Shown: positions 36,251 to 45,796, numbered from the stretch's first letter. The stretch is 64,000 nt of DNA from CAWUEX02 sp038148375 (GCA_038148375.1 JAYQVH010000010.1:45360-109359); one strand, 5' to 3'. Numbers and translations are program-made. The notes: generated from the letters alone by a model not told the origin.

Positions 36251-37822
36251 ATGACCATCGCTTCTTCGTCGCGCCGTCGACTCTTAGCGCAGGCCGCGGC
36301 CCTGGCGCTCAGCCCGGCCCTGTTTCCACGCTTCACCCGCGCCGCCCTGGCCGACGTCCGCTTCCCCGACTACCCGTTCAAGCTGGGTGTGGCATCGGGC
36401 GACCCAATGCCCGACGGTGTCGTGCTGTGGACCCGGCTGGCGCCCGTTCCTTTCGACACAGCGGCGCTCCCGCCGGAGCCGATCGAAGTGCGCTGGGAGG
36501 TTGCGGAGGACGACGGCATGAAGCGCGTCGTGCAATCGGGCACAGCGATCGCCAAGCCGGAGTTTGCCCATGCGGTGCATGTCGAACTGGCCGGACTCAA
36601 ACCGGGCCGCGAGTACTTTTATCGCTTCACGGCCGGCGGCGAAGCGAGCGCGGTCGGGCGGACGCTCACCGCACCGGCGCTCCGCTCCGAAACCAAGCGG
36701 CTGAAGTTCGCGTTTGCGTCCTGCCAGCACTACGAGCACGGTTATTTCACCGCCTACCGCGACATGATCGCCCAGGACCCCGAGATGATCCTGCATGTCG
36801 GCGACTACATCTACGAATACGCGATCTCGCAGGCGCCGGTGCGCCGCCACCCGGTGGAGGAAGCGGTTAGCCTCGACGATTACCGGGCCCTGCACGCAGC
36901 CTACAAGCTCGATCCGGACCTGCGGGACGCCCATGCCTACGCCCCCTGGGTGCTGACCTGGGACGACCACGAGGTCGAAAACAACTACGCCGACGATCAG
37001 CCGGAATTCGGCGACGACAGCGAAGCCTTTCTGCAGCGGCGGACGGCGGCCTACCGCGCGTACTTCGAACACCTGCCGTTGCGCCTGATGGCCCGTCCGC
37101 ACGGCGCGCGCATGCGCCTGCATCAGCGCTTCGCCTTCGGCGATCTGGCCGAGTTTTCCGTCCTCGACCTACGCCAGTTCCGTGATCCTCAGGCCTGCGA
37201 GCCACCGGGCCCGCCGGCCGGCGCGGTGATCGACCTCGACGCCTGCCCGGAGGCGATGAACGAAGACCGTTCGATGATGGGCCGCGAGCAGGAGTTCTGG
37301 TTCGCCATCGGTTTCGGCCGCGGCGGCGCAACCTGGAACGTCATCGCGCAGTCGCTGATGATGGCCGGGCTGGATCAGTTGCCGGGCCCGGCGCGCGGCG
37401 TCTATAACGACAACTGGGGCGGCTACCCGGCCAACCGCCGGCGCATCATCGACCTGATCAAGCAGCGCGGGGTCGGGAACGTGGTCTCGCTCGGCGGCGA
37501 CATCCATGGCTTCTGGGTCAGCGACATCACGGAAGCACCGTTCGATGCCGGCAGCCTGAAGGTCGGCACCGAATTCGTGTGCACGTCTCTGACCTCCCCC
37601 AGCTTCCTGTACGACACCTTCGCCGCTCTGCTGCCCGAGAACCCGCAGGTCAAACTGTTTGAGGACCGGGTGCGCGGTTACGTTATGTGCGACCTGACCC
37701 ATGAGCGCTGGCGCGCCGACCTGCGCACGGTCAGCTCGGTAACCGACCCCGACCCCAGCTTCGGCAGCCTGGCGCGCTTCGAGGTCGCCAGCGGCACCCC
37801 CGGCGCGAAAAAAGTATCCTGA
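36251..37822 (+). CDS. phoD: PhoD-like alkaline phosphatase, Tat-exported
   Basis: The ATG at 36251 gives 523 residues; the TTG six bases earlier is less likely. A twin-arginine leader (SSRRRLLAQAAALALSPALF) precedes the PhoD N-terminal beta domain (FKLGVASGDPMPDGVVLWTR) and the metallophosphatase domain, with FASCQHYEHGYF, LHVGDYIYEY, LTWDDHEVENNY, SLGGDIHGFWVSD and other Fe/Ca ligands. It hydrolyses phosphomono- and diesters outside the cytoplasm. No Pho box was recognised upstream. The codon use is more GC-biased than its neighbours. Confidence 0.92.
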   Translation: MTIASSSRRRLLAQAAALALSPALFPRFTRAALADVRFPDYPFKLGVASGDPMPDGVVLWTRLAPVPFDTAALPPEPIEVRWEVAEDDGMKRVVQSGTAIAKPEFAHAVHVELAGLKPGREYFYRFTAGGEASAVGRTLTAPALRSETKRLKFAFASCQHYEHGYFTAYRDMIAQDPEMILHVGDYIYEYAISQAPVRRHPVEEAVSLDDYRALHAAYKLDPDLRDAHAYAPWVLTWDDHEVENNYADDQPEFGDDSEAFLQRRTAAYRAYFEHLPLRLMARPHGARMRLHQRFAFGDLAEFSVLDLRQFRDPQACEPPGPPAGAVIDLDACPEAMNEDRSMMGREQEFWFAIGFGRGGATWNVIAQSLMMAGLDQLPGPARGVYNDNWGGYPANRRRIIDLIKQRGVGNVVSLGGDIHGFWVSDITEAPFDAGSLKVGTEFVCTSLTSPSFLYDTFAALLPENPQVKLFEDRVRGYVMCDLTHERWRADLRTVSSVTDPDPSFGSLARFEVASGTPGAKKVS

Positions 37823-37832
37823 CGCAGACTTG

Positions 37833-37854
37833 GCGTGGAACGAGCCCATGCACG
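37833..37854 (+). repeat. Dispersed intergenic repeat, copy 1
   Basis: The core GAACGAGCCCATGCACG, with GCGTG before it, recurs at 54396-54417 and in a shorter form at 54482-54497. Similarity to copy 2 extends about 30 bases further left, into the last codons of phoD (both have GGCGC, an A-run and TATC). Read on the minus strand the repeat begins ATGGGCTCGTTCCACGC. It lies in the convergent gap after phoD. Confidence 0.65.
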
Positions 37855-37875
37855 GTGGCCACGGTTGCTCACCTT

Positions 37876-37908
37876 GAGTCTCAGACTCTTGAACTAGAGT
37901 CCTGACTC
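37876..37908. other. Cluster of four GANTC sites in two palindromes
   Basis: GAGTCTCAGACTC (37876-37888) and GAGTCCTGACTC (37897-37908) are back-to-back palindromes, which gives four GANTC sites within 33 bases between convergent genes. GANTC is the target of the cell-cycle methyltransferase CcrM in alphaproteobacteria. Such density is far above the chance expectation of about one site per few hundred bases. It could also be a stem-loop terminator, but no T-tract follows. Confidence 0.6.
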
Positions 37909-37984
37909 CTCAAAGGAATCACGGGCCGACTATGCGGCGTTCGAGGCCGCCTACGTCAATGACGCAGGCGGACGGATCGAGGCC

Positions 37985-38617
37985 CTATGTCTTCGCCTTT
38001 TTCGATTTCGCAGACTCTTGTCTTGCGGCCTTGGCCTCGAGCTTCTTCTGCGCCTCGATCAGTTTGTCCTCGGGTGTCTTGCCCTTGCCGATGGCGAGGC
38101 GGTTTTCGAACAGCGGCGTCTTGGCGCCTTCGCGGTACCAGCTCATCACCATCGGAATCTTGGCAATGCGGAACAGGCCCAGCTGCGGGCAGCGACGGTC
38201 GGTTTCCGCCGCCAGGTCCTTGATGCGCGCGATGCTTTCCTTGCTGTCGACATAAAGATCGAAATTGAGCTGCTCGTATTTCGGCTGCAGATGCAGATCG
38301 AAAAAGAAGCCGCGGATGTCGATCAGCGACCGGATATCGGTGCGGATGCCCTTGTACTTCAGCCCCATATCACGGGCGACAACGCGCACCGTGATCGACG
38401 TGCAGGCGGCAAGCGCACACAGCTGCGCGTGCACCGGCGTCCAGCCGCGCGAGCGGCCCTGCAGGTCAGGCGGATCGCCGATGTCGAACCCTTCCGGCTC
38501 ATCGAACATGATCGACGGCTGGCCGTCGAAATACCCTTCGACGCGCATCTGCTCGAACGACTGCGTGCTGACATCGGAAATGCCGATGTAATCCGGATAT
38601 TTAACGTTGGTTTTCAT
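37985..38617 (-). CDS. OsmC-family peroxiredoxin-like protein
   Basis: The ATG at 38617 has a strong GAGGAGGGAGC site and gives 210 residues. The OsmC fold is seen in AQLCALAACTSITVRVVARD with the first reactive Cys72, and the second Cys143 in DRRCPQLGLFRI. The body is longer than typical OsmC (about 140), with an N-terminal extension (YIGISDVSTQSFEQMRVEGY) and a Lys/Ala-rich C-terminal helix. OsmC proteins reduce organic hydroperoxides. The C-terminal tail (AKAARQESAKSKKAKT) suggests an additional interaction. It is divergent from the VOC gene at 38708. Confidence 0.82.
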   Translation of the reverse strand: MKTNVKYPDYIGISDVSTQSFEQMRVEGYFDGQPSIMFDEPEGFDIGDPPDLQGRSRGWTPVHAQLCALAACTSITVRVVARDMGLKYKGIRTDIRSLIDIRGFFFDLHLQPKYEQLNFDLYVDSKESIARIKDLAAETDRRCPQLGLFRIAKIPMVMSWYREGAKTPLFENRLAIGKGKTPEDKLIEAQKKLEAKAARQESAKSKKAKT

Positions 38618-38707
38618 ATGCTCCCTCCTCAAGTGCGGATGTGTCCGGCGGGCATGCCGTTCGCGGCAGGCTTTGCCCCTGTTCCGATAGTATGGCACTT
38701 AAGACCC

Positions 38708-39568
38708 ATGACCACGCCAGCGGAAATATCTTTGAGCGCCATCGATCACTTGGGAGTCGTCGGCCGCGACATCGGCATCTTGACGGCGGCCTTCACGCGC
38801 CTCGGTTTTGTGCCGACAAACCCGGCACCCCTGATGGGCGTGAAGGATGGTTCACCGGTCCCGCTCGGCCAGGATTCGGCCCACCTGATCTTCGCCGACA
38901 GCTACGTTGAATTGTCAGGCGTGCACTCGACCGACCCACACCACCACCTGGCGCCGTTTCTCGCCCGCTATGAAGGCCTGCACATACTCGCGCTGGGCAC
39001 CGACGATGCCGACGCCAGCCACGCAGCGTTGACGGCCCAGGGCCTGGAGACGCCGCCGGTCCAGAATGCGGGACGTCACGTCGACTACGGCACCAAGCAC
39101 GGCGACGCGAAATTCAAATGGTTTAAAGCGCCGGATGCCCTGGGATCGGAAGGTTTCGTCTGTCTGGTCGAACAGCTGACGCCGGAGCTGGTGTTTCAGC
39201 CGCCGTCGGACGGCCATCCCAATGGCGCATTAAGCGTGAGCGGCGTGACTGTGCTGTGTGTCAATGTCGAAGATGCGGTGCAGCGGTTCGCGGCTTATCC
39301 GCGCGCTGAGGTCGGCGGCCGAAACCGCGTCACCTTCGGCAATCAGGAAATCGTTTTCCTGGATGAACCGGCGCTGGTTGCGGCCTTTGGCCGAGATACC
39401 GGTTTACCAGTCCCCGCCCTCGCCGGATTCACGGTGACGGTGCGCGACATCGCAGCGACGCGGACTTTCCTGACCGGCCAAGGCGTCGCCGTGCAGGACT
39501 CGGAAGCCGGCGTTTGGGTGCATCCGCGCGACGCCTGCGGCGCGATCTTGCGTTTCACCCAAGCCTAA
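38708..39568 (+). CDS. Glyoxalase_3-type VOC protein
   Basis: The ATG at 38708 gives 286 residues. It starts LSAIDHLGVVGRDIGILTAA, then HLIFADSYVELSGV, HILALGTDDADASHAALTAQ and a second half ending TVTVRDIAATRTFL. The opening and the length match the PF13468 glyoxalase-like group, in which two VOC units lie in one chain. The His of IDHLG and the Glu of VELSG are plausible metal ligands. The substrate is unknown. It is convergent with the CFA synthase and overlaps it by four bases. Confidence 0.83.
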   Translation: MTTPAEISLSAIDHLGVVGRDIGILTAAFTRLGFVPTNPAPLMGVKDGSPVPLGQDSAHLIFADSYVELSGVHSTDPHHHLAPFLARYEGLHILALGTDDADASHAALTAQGLETPPVQNAGRHVDYGTKHGDAKFKWFKAPDALGSEGFVCLVEQLTPELVFQPPSDGHPNGALSVSGVTVLCVNVEDAVQRFAAYPRAEVGGRNRVTFGNQEIVFLDEPALVAAFGRDTGLPVPALAGFTVTVRDIAATRTFLTGQGVAVQDSEAGVWVHPRDACGAILRFTQA

Positions 39569-40758
39569 GCGCCGGCATACATGTAGTCGCGGGTCAGCGG
39601 TACTGCCTCGAGGCTCGGACTCATTTGAATGTGGAAGTTGACGTGAAAGGCGTTGCGGAAACTCGATTCCGCGCTGGCCAGAAAGAACTCCCACATGCGG
39701 CAGAAGCGCGCGTCATAGATTTTTTCCATCTCGTCGCGGTGATCCATGAAGCGGCGCCGCCATTCCTTGAGCGTATAGGCATAGTGCAGCCGCAGCGTTT
39801 CGATATCCGTAATGTAGAACCCGGCTTTCTCGACATGGGGCACGATTTCCGACAACGCCGGCGCATAGCCGCCGGGAAAGATGTACTTCAGCGTCCACGA
39901 GTCCGTGGCGCCAGGTCCGTCGGCACGGCCGATGGTGTGCAAGAGCGCGACACCGTCGTCGGCCAAGCGCTGACGCACCGACCTGAAGAACGTGCGGTAC
40001 ATCGGCAGGCCGACATGCTCGAACATGCCGACGGAGACGACGCGATCGAAGGTGCCTTCTGTCTCGCGATAGTCCTGATAGAGAAACGTCACGTCGTCGC
40101 CGACACCGGCCTCCGCCGCGCGGCGGCGCGCGACCTTGAGCTGCTCCTCCGACAGACTGATGCCCGTGACCTTGACGCCGTGACGCTGATGCAGACCCAG
40201 AGCCAGCCCGCCCCAGCCGCACCCGATGTCGAGCACGCGCATGCCAGGCTCGAGGCAGAGCTTGGCGGCAATGTGATCGACCTTGTTACGCTGGGCCTGC
40301 TCCAACGTCTCGTTGGGCGAGCGGTAATAGGCCATCGAGTACTGCATGTCGTCATCGAGAAAACGCTCGTACATCGTCGACGACAGATCGTAGTGATGGG
40401 CTACATTGTTGGCGGCACGGGAGATCGGGTTATAGGTGCGCAGCAGACCGCCGATCCGCTCGATGGATTTCAGCGTGCGCGCCGCCCAATGTCCGTGGGT
40501 CGCGCCGATATTCGACATCACCAGATCGAGAAGATCGAACAGATTGCCGTCCTCGATGGTCAGCGTGCCGTCCATGTAGCCTTCACCGGCATAGAGCGCC
40601 GGATTGATGAACAGCTTGGTGCCGAGCTTGGGGTCGTGAAACGTACATGTCACCTTGGGCTCGCCGCCGGTGCCGACCTCGTGGCGCACGCCGTCGTGGC
40701 CGATGATCGTGAGTGTCCCCCGTTTCATCAGGGGTTTGAGAAAACGCGCGAATAACAC
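39565..40758 (-). CDS. cfa: Cyclopropane-fatty-acyl-phospholipid synthase
   Basis: I place the start at a GTG (40758) preceded by AAAGGA, giving 397 residues; a farther GTG at 40809 is also possible. It has the SAM motif LDIGCGWGGLALGL, the N-terminal lipid-binding domain (ADNP-like region with HHYDLSSTMYERFLDDDMQY) and FPGGYAPALSEI of this family. It adds a methylene bridge from SAM across the double bond of membrane unsaturated fatty acids, usually in stationary or acid stress. It is divergent from the flavin monooxygenase. Confidence 0.92.
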   Translation of the reverse strand: MLFARFLKPLMKRGTLTIIGHDGVRHEVGTGGEPKVTCTFHDPKLGTKLFINPALYAGEGYMDGTLTIEDGNLFDLLDLVMSNIGATHGHWAARTLKSIERIGGLLRTYNPISRAANNVAHHYDLSSTMYERFLDDDMQYSMAYYRSPNETLEQAQRNKVDHIAAKLCLEPGMRVLDIGCGWGGLALGLHQRHGVKVTGISLSEEQLKVARRRAAEAGVGDDVTFLYQDYRETEGTFDRVVSVGMFEHVGLPMYRTFFRSVRQRLADDGVALLHTIGRADGPGATDSWTLKYIFPGGYAPALSEIVPHVEKAGFYITDIETLRLHYAYTLKEWRRRFMDHRDEMEKIYDARFCRMWEFFLASAESSFRNAFHVNFHIQMSPSLEAVPLTRDYMYAGA

Positions 40759-40847
40759 GAACCTGGGTCCTTTGGTTTGCGGGCTGCAAAGTCTGTTAGA
40801 GTATTTCACATGTGGCCGTCAAAGTCCGCCGCGCGGAGGTGAACCCC

Positions 40848-42059
40848 ATGCCAGAATTCGATCCGAGCGATCACAACCGCGTGGTTGTCGTCGGGGCCGG
40901 CCCGGTCGGGCTGGTTGCCGCGCTGAGGCTGGTGCGCGCCGGCATTCCGGTGCTTGTGCTCGAAGCGGCGGGCGAACCCCATGCCGAACCGCGGGCCTCG
41001 ACCTTTCATCCCCCGACGGTGGATCTGCTGGATGAACTGGGACTCGGCGAAAAACTCGTCGCGCTCGGGCGTCCGGCACCGACCTGGCAATACCGCATGT
41101 TCGAGACCGGCGAGCGCGCGGTGTTCGACCTCGGCGTGCTGGCCGACCAAACGAGCCATCCGTACCGGCTGCAATGCGAACAGCTCAATCTAGTGGTCGA
41201 AGCGGCGAAGATGCTCGAAGCCGAAGCGCCGGGAGCGCTGATCTACAACGCGGAAGCGACAGGCATCAGCCAAACCGCGGACGGAATTACGGTCAATGCG
41301 GTGATCAGCGGCGAACCGTTAACGATCAACGGCCTATGGCTGATCGGCACCGACGGCGCCAACAGCGTTGTCCGCCGCGGCATGGCATTGGGCTTCAGCG
41401 GCGAGACCTATCCGACGACGTCGATTTCCATCGGCACGCCGTTTCCGTTTCAGGACCACATGGATGACCTGTGCGGGGTGAATTATTTCTGGGCCGACGG
41501 CTGGTCGTTCAGCATGTTCCGCACCAAGGAGATGTGGCGCGTCGGGTACTCGCCACCCGTCGATCAGAGCGACGAAGACGCGTTAAGCGAAACTGAAATT
41601 CAAGGCCGGCTCAGCCGCCTTGTGCCGGGCGCTGGACCGTTCGAGGTCATCACCGCCAGGCTGTACCGCGTGCACCGGCGTCTCGCCGACACCCTCCGGA
41701 TTGGCCGGATCATGCTTGCCGGAGACGCCGCGCATCTAAACAGTCCGTCCGGCGGCTTCGGCATGAACGGCGGCGTGCATGACGCGTTCAATCTCTCGGA
41801 CAAACTGATCCGGGTGTGGAACGGCGAAGACAAGGCGCTGCTGGATTTGTATTCGCGCCAGCGACACTTCGCGGCCAGCGCGGACATTCAAACCACGTCC
41901 GACGCCAATCACAAACGGCACCGCGAACAGGATCCGGACAAGCGCCGGGCCGCGCTGAAAGACATGCAGGAGATTGCGGCGGACCGCGAAAAACTCCGCG
42001 CCTTTCTGCGCGACTCCTCTCTCATCACGTCTCTGGAGCGTGCCGCGGCAGTGACCTGA
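40848..42059 (+). CDS. FAD-dependent aromatic-type monooxygenase (group A)
   Basis: The ATG at 40848, eight bases after GGAGG, gives 403 residues. It shows the FAD-binding GAGPVGLVAALRLVRAG and the late GD motif LAGDAAHLNSPSGGFGMNGG of the PHBH/UbiH family. These enzymes use NAD(P)H and oxygen to hydroxylate a phenol or similar ring. The protein stops soon after the FAD domain, without the thioredoxin-like C-terminal domain of phenol hydroxylases. The substrate is not inferable; a dicarboxylate symporter lies convergently next to it. Confidence 0.88.
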   Translation: MPEFDPSDHNRVVVVGAGPVGLVAALRLVRAGIPVLVLEAAGEPHAEPRASTFHPPTVDLLDELGLGEKLVALGRPAPTWQYRMFETGERAVFDLGVLADQTSHPYRLQCEQLNLVVEAAKMLEAEAPGALIYNAEATGISQTADGITVNAVISGEPLTINGLWLIGTDGANSVVRRGMALGFSGETYPTTSISIGTPFPFQDHMDDLCGVNYFWADGWSFSMFRTKEMWRVGYSPPVDQSDEDALSETEIQGRLSRLVPGAGPFEVITARLYRVHRRLADTLRIGRIMLAGDAAHLNSPSGGFGMNGGVHDAFNLSDKLIRVWNGEDKALLDLYSRQRHFAASADIQTTSDANHKRHREQDPDKRRAALKDMQEIAADREKLRAFLRDSSLITSLERAAAVT

Positions 42060-42064
42060 CCGGG

Positions 42065-43300
42065 TTACGCGCCCGACGGGGCGTTGAACACGTTGCGGTC
42101 GAGGGCGTCTTCACTGACCGCAATCACCGTAGTCACTGACACATCGCCGGCAACGTTAACGGCCGTGCGGCCCATATCTAGCAGACGGTCGACGCCGGCG
42201 ATCACCGCAATACCTTCGAGCGGCAGGCCGACCGACGTCAACACAGTGGTGAGCATGATCAGACCGGCGCCGGGCACGCCCGCCGAACCGACGGCGGCGA
42301 GCGTCGCCGTTCCGATGATGGTGAGATAGTCGCTCATGGCTAAGTCGATGCCGAAGGCCTGGGCGACGAACACGGCGGCGACTCCCTGGTAGAGCGCCGT
42401 GCCGTCCATGTTGACGGTTGCGCCGAGGGGCAGGACGAAACTCGCGACCGGTTTGGACACGCCGATGTTTTCTTCCGTGCAGCGCAGAGTTACCGGCAGG
42501 GTGCCGGAGCTAGACGCAGTGGAAAACGCCACGGCAATCGCATCGGTGATCCCGGCGAAAAATTTTAGCGGATTGAGACGGGCGCCAAGTGCCACCAGCC
42601 CGCCGTAGGTCAACGCAACGTGGATCAGACACGCGCCGTAAACAGTCGCAACCAATTTGATCAGCGGAATGATGACGTCCGGGCCTTGCGTGCCCGCCAC
42701 CCAGGCGATGAGAGCGAAAACACCGATGGGGGCTGTTTCCATGATGAAGCCGGTGAGCGAGATCATCACCGCCGTGCCGGAATCGATCAGGCTGCGGACC
42801 GGGCGGCCCGCTTCGCCGGTGGCGACCAGCGCCATGCCGAGCAGAACGGCGAAGACGATGATTTGCAGCACATTGCCTTCGGCAAGCGCGGCAAAGGGAT
42901 TATCAGGCACCAGACCGATGATCACGTCGATGCCACTGGGCAACGCCGCGGCATCCGGCGGGGCTACGACCGCCTGCATATCCAAACCGGTACCGGGCGC
43001 GATCAGCACAGCGATGACCAGGCCGATGCAGATGGCGAAAACCGTCGTCGCCATATAGAGCGCGACCGCCTTCCCGCTGATGCGGCCCAGGTCGCCCGGA
43101 TGCTCCATCGACGTGATGCCGGAGACGATCGACACCAGGATCAGCGGCGCAACGAGCAACTTGATGGCGCGTAGAAAAATGTCGCCCAGCGGTTTGAGCG
43201 CGGCCGCATCGGGCCCGAGCGAGAGGCCGACGATCAAGCCGAGAATCAACCCGGCAATGACCCGCCGCCACAACGGTACCCCCGTCCATTTCCGCCACAT
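42065..43300 (-). CDS. Dicarboxylate/amino acid:cation symporter (DAACS)
   Basis: The 411-residue protein has eight or so membrane helices and both re-entrant-loop signatures of the GltPh/DctA fold: the Ser-rich SSSGTLPVTLRC at about 280 and LGATVNMDGTALYQG at about 310. It imports C4-dicarboxylates or acidic amino acids with sodium or protons. GGGGGAAG precedes its ATG. It is a single gene. The Arg or Asp that selects aspartate against dicarboxylate cannot be decided by eye. Confidence 0.93.
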   Translation of the reverse strand: MWRKWTGVPLWRRVIAGLILGLIVGLSLGPDAAALKPLGDIFLRAIKLLVAPLILVSIVSGITSMEHPGDLGRISGKAVALYMATTVFAICIGLVIAVLIAPGTGLDMQAVVAPPDAAALPSGIDVIIGLVPDNPFAALAEGNVLQIIVFAVLLGMALVATGEAGRPVRSLIDSGTAVMISLTGFIMETAPIGVFALIAWVAGTQGPDVIIPLIKLVATVYGACLIHVALTYGGLVALGARLNPLKFFAGITDAIAVAFSTASSSGTLPVTLRCTEENIGVSKPVASFVLPLGATVNMDGTALYQGVAAVFVAQAFGIDLAMSDYLTIIGTATLAAVGSAGVPGAGLIMLTTVLTSVGLPLEGIAVIAGVDRLLDMGRTAVNVAGDVSVTTVIAVSEDALDRNVFNAPSGA

Positions 43301-43423
43301 ACTGCTTCCCCCCGGGCTCTACGGTTTCGTGCGCTCGGTCTGTGGACCGCTTTGCGCGCACCGTCTTGTCACGCTAAGGTAAGGCATTATCTCAGGCACA
43401 TCGAGTTTTCACGGAGCCAAACC

Positions 43424-44608
43424 ATGCTGCGCCAGGAAGAACACGCCGTATTGCCCAAATCCTCGGTCAACGAACAGGCGCGTCAGGATTTTCTCAACCA
43501 GCTCGGCAAGCACGTCCTGAATGAAATCACGCCGGGCAACAAAGCGGCTTATGAAAAACGCGTCCTCCACCAAATGCGCAAAGACCTTGGGCGCGATCCG
43601 GAAACGCGGCACGAAATCCGCAAAGCCATGGTGCGCGATCCGTATTATCAGATGACCAGCTCGTTCCAGCGTACCGTGCAAGAAATGATGTGGAACTCGG
43701 TGGACGACACCATACAACGTCAACTGCCGGATCTCATCGCCACTGCGAAAAAAATCCGCGAGGGCGAAACGTTGGGGTCGCTTCACATCGATCCGGATTT
43801 CGAAATACCCGCCTACGTCGCCGAAAACGATCATCACTGCATGCCGGGCGGATACTCGGGCGAACTCGTGGATGACGACATCACAGCCGGCGCGCTCTAC
43901 GACAAAGGGTCTTTCATTTACACCCAAGGCCTGTTCGGCCCGCGCATGGACGGCATCGGCAAGGCGACGGCGCTGATGATTGCGCAAACGTGGCCCGGCC
44001 TTAAGCCGCAGAAAATTCTGGAGATCGGCTGCACCGCCGGGGGCTCGACCAGCGGACTCAAATTGGGGTTTCCCGATGCGGAGATTCACGCCATCGATGT
44101 CGGACCGTCATGCCTGCGCTACGCCCACGCCCGTGCCGAGAGCCTGGGTCTGGCGATCCACTTTCATTTGATGAGCGCCGAAGATCTTAAATTCGAGGAC
44201 GAGAGCTTTGATCTCGTCAACTGCCCGGCGACGCTGCACGAGATGTCGCACGGCGCCGTGTTCAACGTGTTCAAGGAAGCGTTCCGCGTGCTTAAGCCAG
44301 GCGGCGTGTTCCTGCTTTCTGAATTGCCGCCCTATGCCGGTGTGGATGCCTGGACTCAGTTCATGCGTGACTGGGACACGTACAACAATAACGAGCCGTT
44401 CTGGGGCACGATTCACGAAATGGACCTGGGCGAAATCGCCGCCGCAATGGGCTTCGATCCGGACTCCTACTGGCAGGGCAACGGCCCGGGTGTCGCCGCC
44501 GCCAATGCGCTTACCGGCGCGGTGGAAGTGCAGAACAAGAAATTCATGGGCTCGACCCGCGGCGGCGGTCAGGCGTGGTACGCCCACATGATCAAACCCG
44601 CGGCGTAG
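43424..44608 (+). CDS. SAM-dependent methyltransferase with an N-terminal helical domain, paralogue A
   Basis: The ATG at 43424 gives 394 residues. Residues 1-150 form a helical domain (NEITPGNKAAYEKRVLHQMR, then MMWNSVDDTIQRQLPDLI) that I do not recognise. The class I methyltransferase part follows: ILEIGCTAGGSTSGLKLGFP, FDLVNCPATLHEMSHG and FRVLKPGGVFLLSELPP. The HHCMPGGYSG and NNNEPFWGT blocks are shared with the paralogue at 48744. The same domain order and lengths show that the pair arose by duplication. The methyl acceptor is unknown. Confidence 0.82.
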   Translation: MLRQEEHAVLPKSSVNEQARQDFLNQLGKHVLNEITPGNKAAYEKRVLHQMRKDLGRDPETRHEIRKAMVRDPYYQMTSSFQRTVQEMMWNSVDDTIQRQLPDLIATAKKIREGETLGSLHIDPDFEIPAYVAENDHHCMPGGYSGELVDDDITAGALYDKGSFIYTQGLFGPRMDGIGKATALMIAQTWPGLKPQKILEIGCTAGGSTSGLKLGFPDAEIHAIDVGPSCLRYAHARAESLGLAIHFHLMSAEDLKFEDESFDLVNCPATLHEMSHGAVFNVFKEAFRVLKPGGVFLLSELPPYAGVDAWTQFMRDWDTYNNNEPFWGTIHEMDLGEIAAAMGFDPDSYWQGNGPGVAAANALTGAVEVQNKKFMGSTRGGGQAWYAHMIKPAA

Positions 44609-44622
44609 ACTTGGGACCGGCG

Positions 44623-44937
44623 ATGAGCAGCAAAATTCAAACGCCGCGGCCGGCGAAGGGAAAGCGGCCGCAATACTTCAACGATCCGAACATGGACCAG
44701 ATGCACGCCATGATCATCGCGCTCGCGACGGAAGTCTCCGTCCTGACCGACCGCTTCGACACCATTGAGCGCGTGCTCGAAAGCAAAGGCTCGCTGACGC
44801 GTGCGGACATCGAAGCGTGGGAACCCGACGATGCGGCGTGGCAGGAACGCAAAGACAACCGCGAAGAGCTGATCCGCCGTCTGTTCCGCACGGTGCGCGA
44901 ATCCCGCACCGTACTTGAAGGATCTGGCACGGATTGA
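44623..44937 (+). CDS. Small helical protein of unknown function
   Basis: The 104-residue product begins 14 bases after the methyltransferase stop. A helical segment (MDQMHAMIIALATEVSVLTD, DTIERVLESKGSLTRADIEA) has heptad-like spacing, consistent with a coiled coil. There is no signal and no recognised domain. It ends 10 bases before the bicupin start and is probably co-transcribed with both neighbours, perhaps as an accessory subunit of the methyltransferase. Confidence 0.65.
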   Translation: MSSKIQTPRPAKGKRPQYFNDPNMDQMHAMIIALATEVSVLTDRFDTIERVLESKGSLTRADIEAWEPDDAAWQERKDNREELIRRLFRTVRESRTVLEGSGTD

Positions 44938-44947
44938 GGATACGTTT

Positions 44948-45796
44948 GTGGCGCGCCCCCATATCGAATTCATTCAAACTCAAGCGCTCGACTGGCGCAT
45001 GCTCAGCGATGAGTCGGCGCGGCCGGGCGTGCAGGCAAAGCTGCTCAGCCGCGATCCTGAGACCGATGCGCTGACGGCGATCCTGCGCTACCCGGCGGGA
45101 TGGGCGCTCGAACAGGACCATTATCTCGACAGTGACGAAGAGCTGTTCGTGCTCGATGGCACGCTGAGCGTCGGCAATATCGCGTACGAAAAAGGCGACT
45201 ATGCGTATTTGCCGGCAGGGTACCCGCGCGGTGCGATGCGAACTCCCGGCGGCGCCGATGTGCTCACGTACTTCGAAGGGCCACACAACCGCATCTCGGG
45301 TGCGCCACCGGAAGGCCTGTACGACGCGCGCAAACTTGTCGAGCGGATCTCATCCTCGACGGCGGAATGGGGCAGCGCGACCGATCCCAAGGTCAAGGCC
45401 CCCGGCGTCAAACGCCTGGGCCTGCGCAAAGACCCGGACACCGGTGACGCCACATGGCTGCTAGACATTGACGAGACCGGCATGACCGGCGAGGTCAACC
45501 GCCTGGAAACCCATCCGGTGGTCGAAGAGGTGTTCGTTTTGTCCGGCGAAATGCATATGCCAATGGGCGTGCTCAAACAGGGCGCGTATTTCTGGCGCCC
45601 GCCGGGTATTGCGCACGGACCGGTCGGGACCAAGACCGGTGCGCTCGGCATTTACCGCTGCAAGGGCGGACCGCTCACGACCGAGTGGTCGGATGAGTCT
45701 TACCCCGTACCTTGGGACTCGCCGTATGCGCCGGAGCTCCCCGACGCTGTCGCGCGCCAGCTTGCGAACAGCTACGACGGGTCATTGCCGTACTGA
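44948..45796 (+). CDS. Bicupin (ChrR-cupin-like) protein
   Basis: I favour the GTG at 44948, seven bases after GAGGA, over an upstream TTG overlapping the previous gene, giving 282 residues. Two cupin barrels are seen: LEQDHYLDSDEELFVLDG and, about 110 residues on, ETHPVVEEVFVLSGEM with FWRPPGIAHGPVGT. The His and Glu ligands are partly kept, so metal binding is possible in each. Cupins of this kind include acetylacetone- and quercetin-type dioxygenases and sugar-binding sensors. It is likely a metabolic enzyme of this cluster. Confidence 0.8.
   Translation: MARPHIEFIQTQALDWRMLSDESARPGVQAKLLSRDPETDALTAILRYPAGWALEQDHYLDSDEELFVLDGTLSVGNIAYEKGDYAYLPAGYPRGAMRTPGGADVLTYFEGPHNRISGAPPEGLYDARKLVERISSSTAEWGSATDPKVKAPGVKRLGLRKDPDTGDATWLLDIDETGMTGEVNRLETHPVVEEVFVLSGEMHMPMGVLKQGAYFWRPPGIAHGPVGTKTGALGIYRCKGGPLTTEWSDESYPVPWDSPYAPELPDAVARQLANSYDGSLPY

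Noticed and set aside
36284..37123. Long minus-strand open frame opposite phoD
   Set aside because: It is a GC-rich shadow of the Tat-PhoD gene, with low-complexity Arg/Val/Gly content and no ribosome site.
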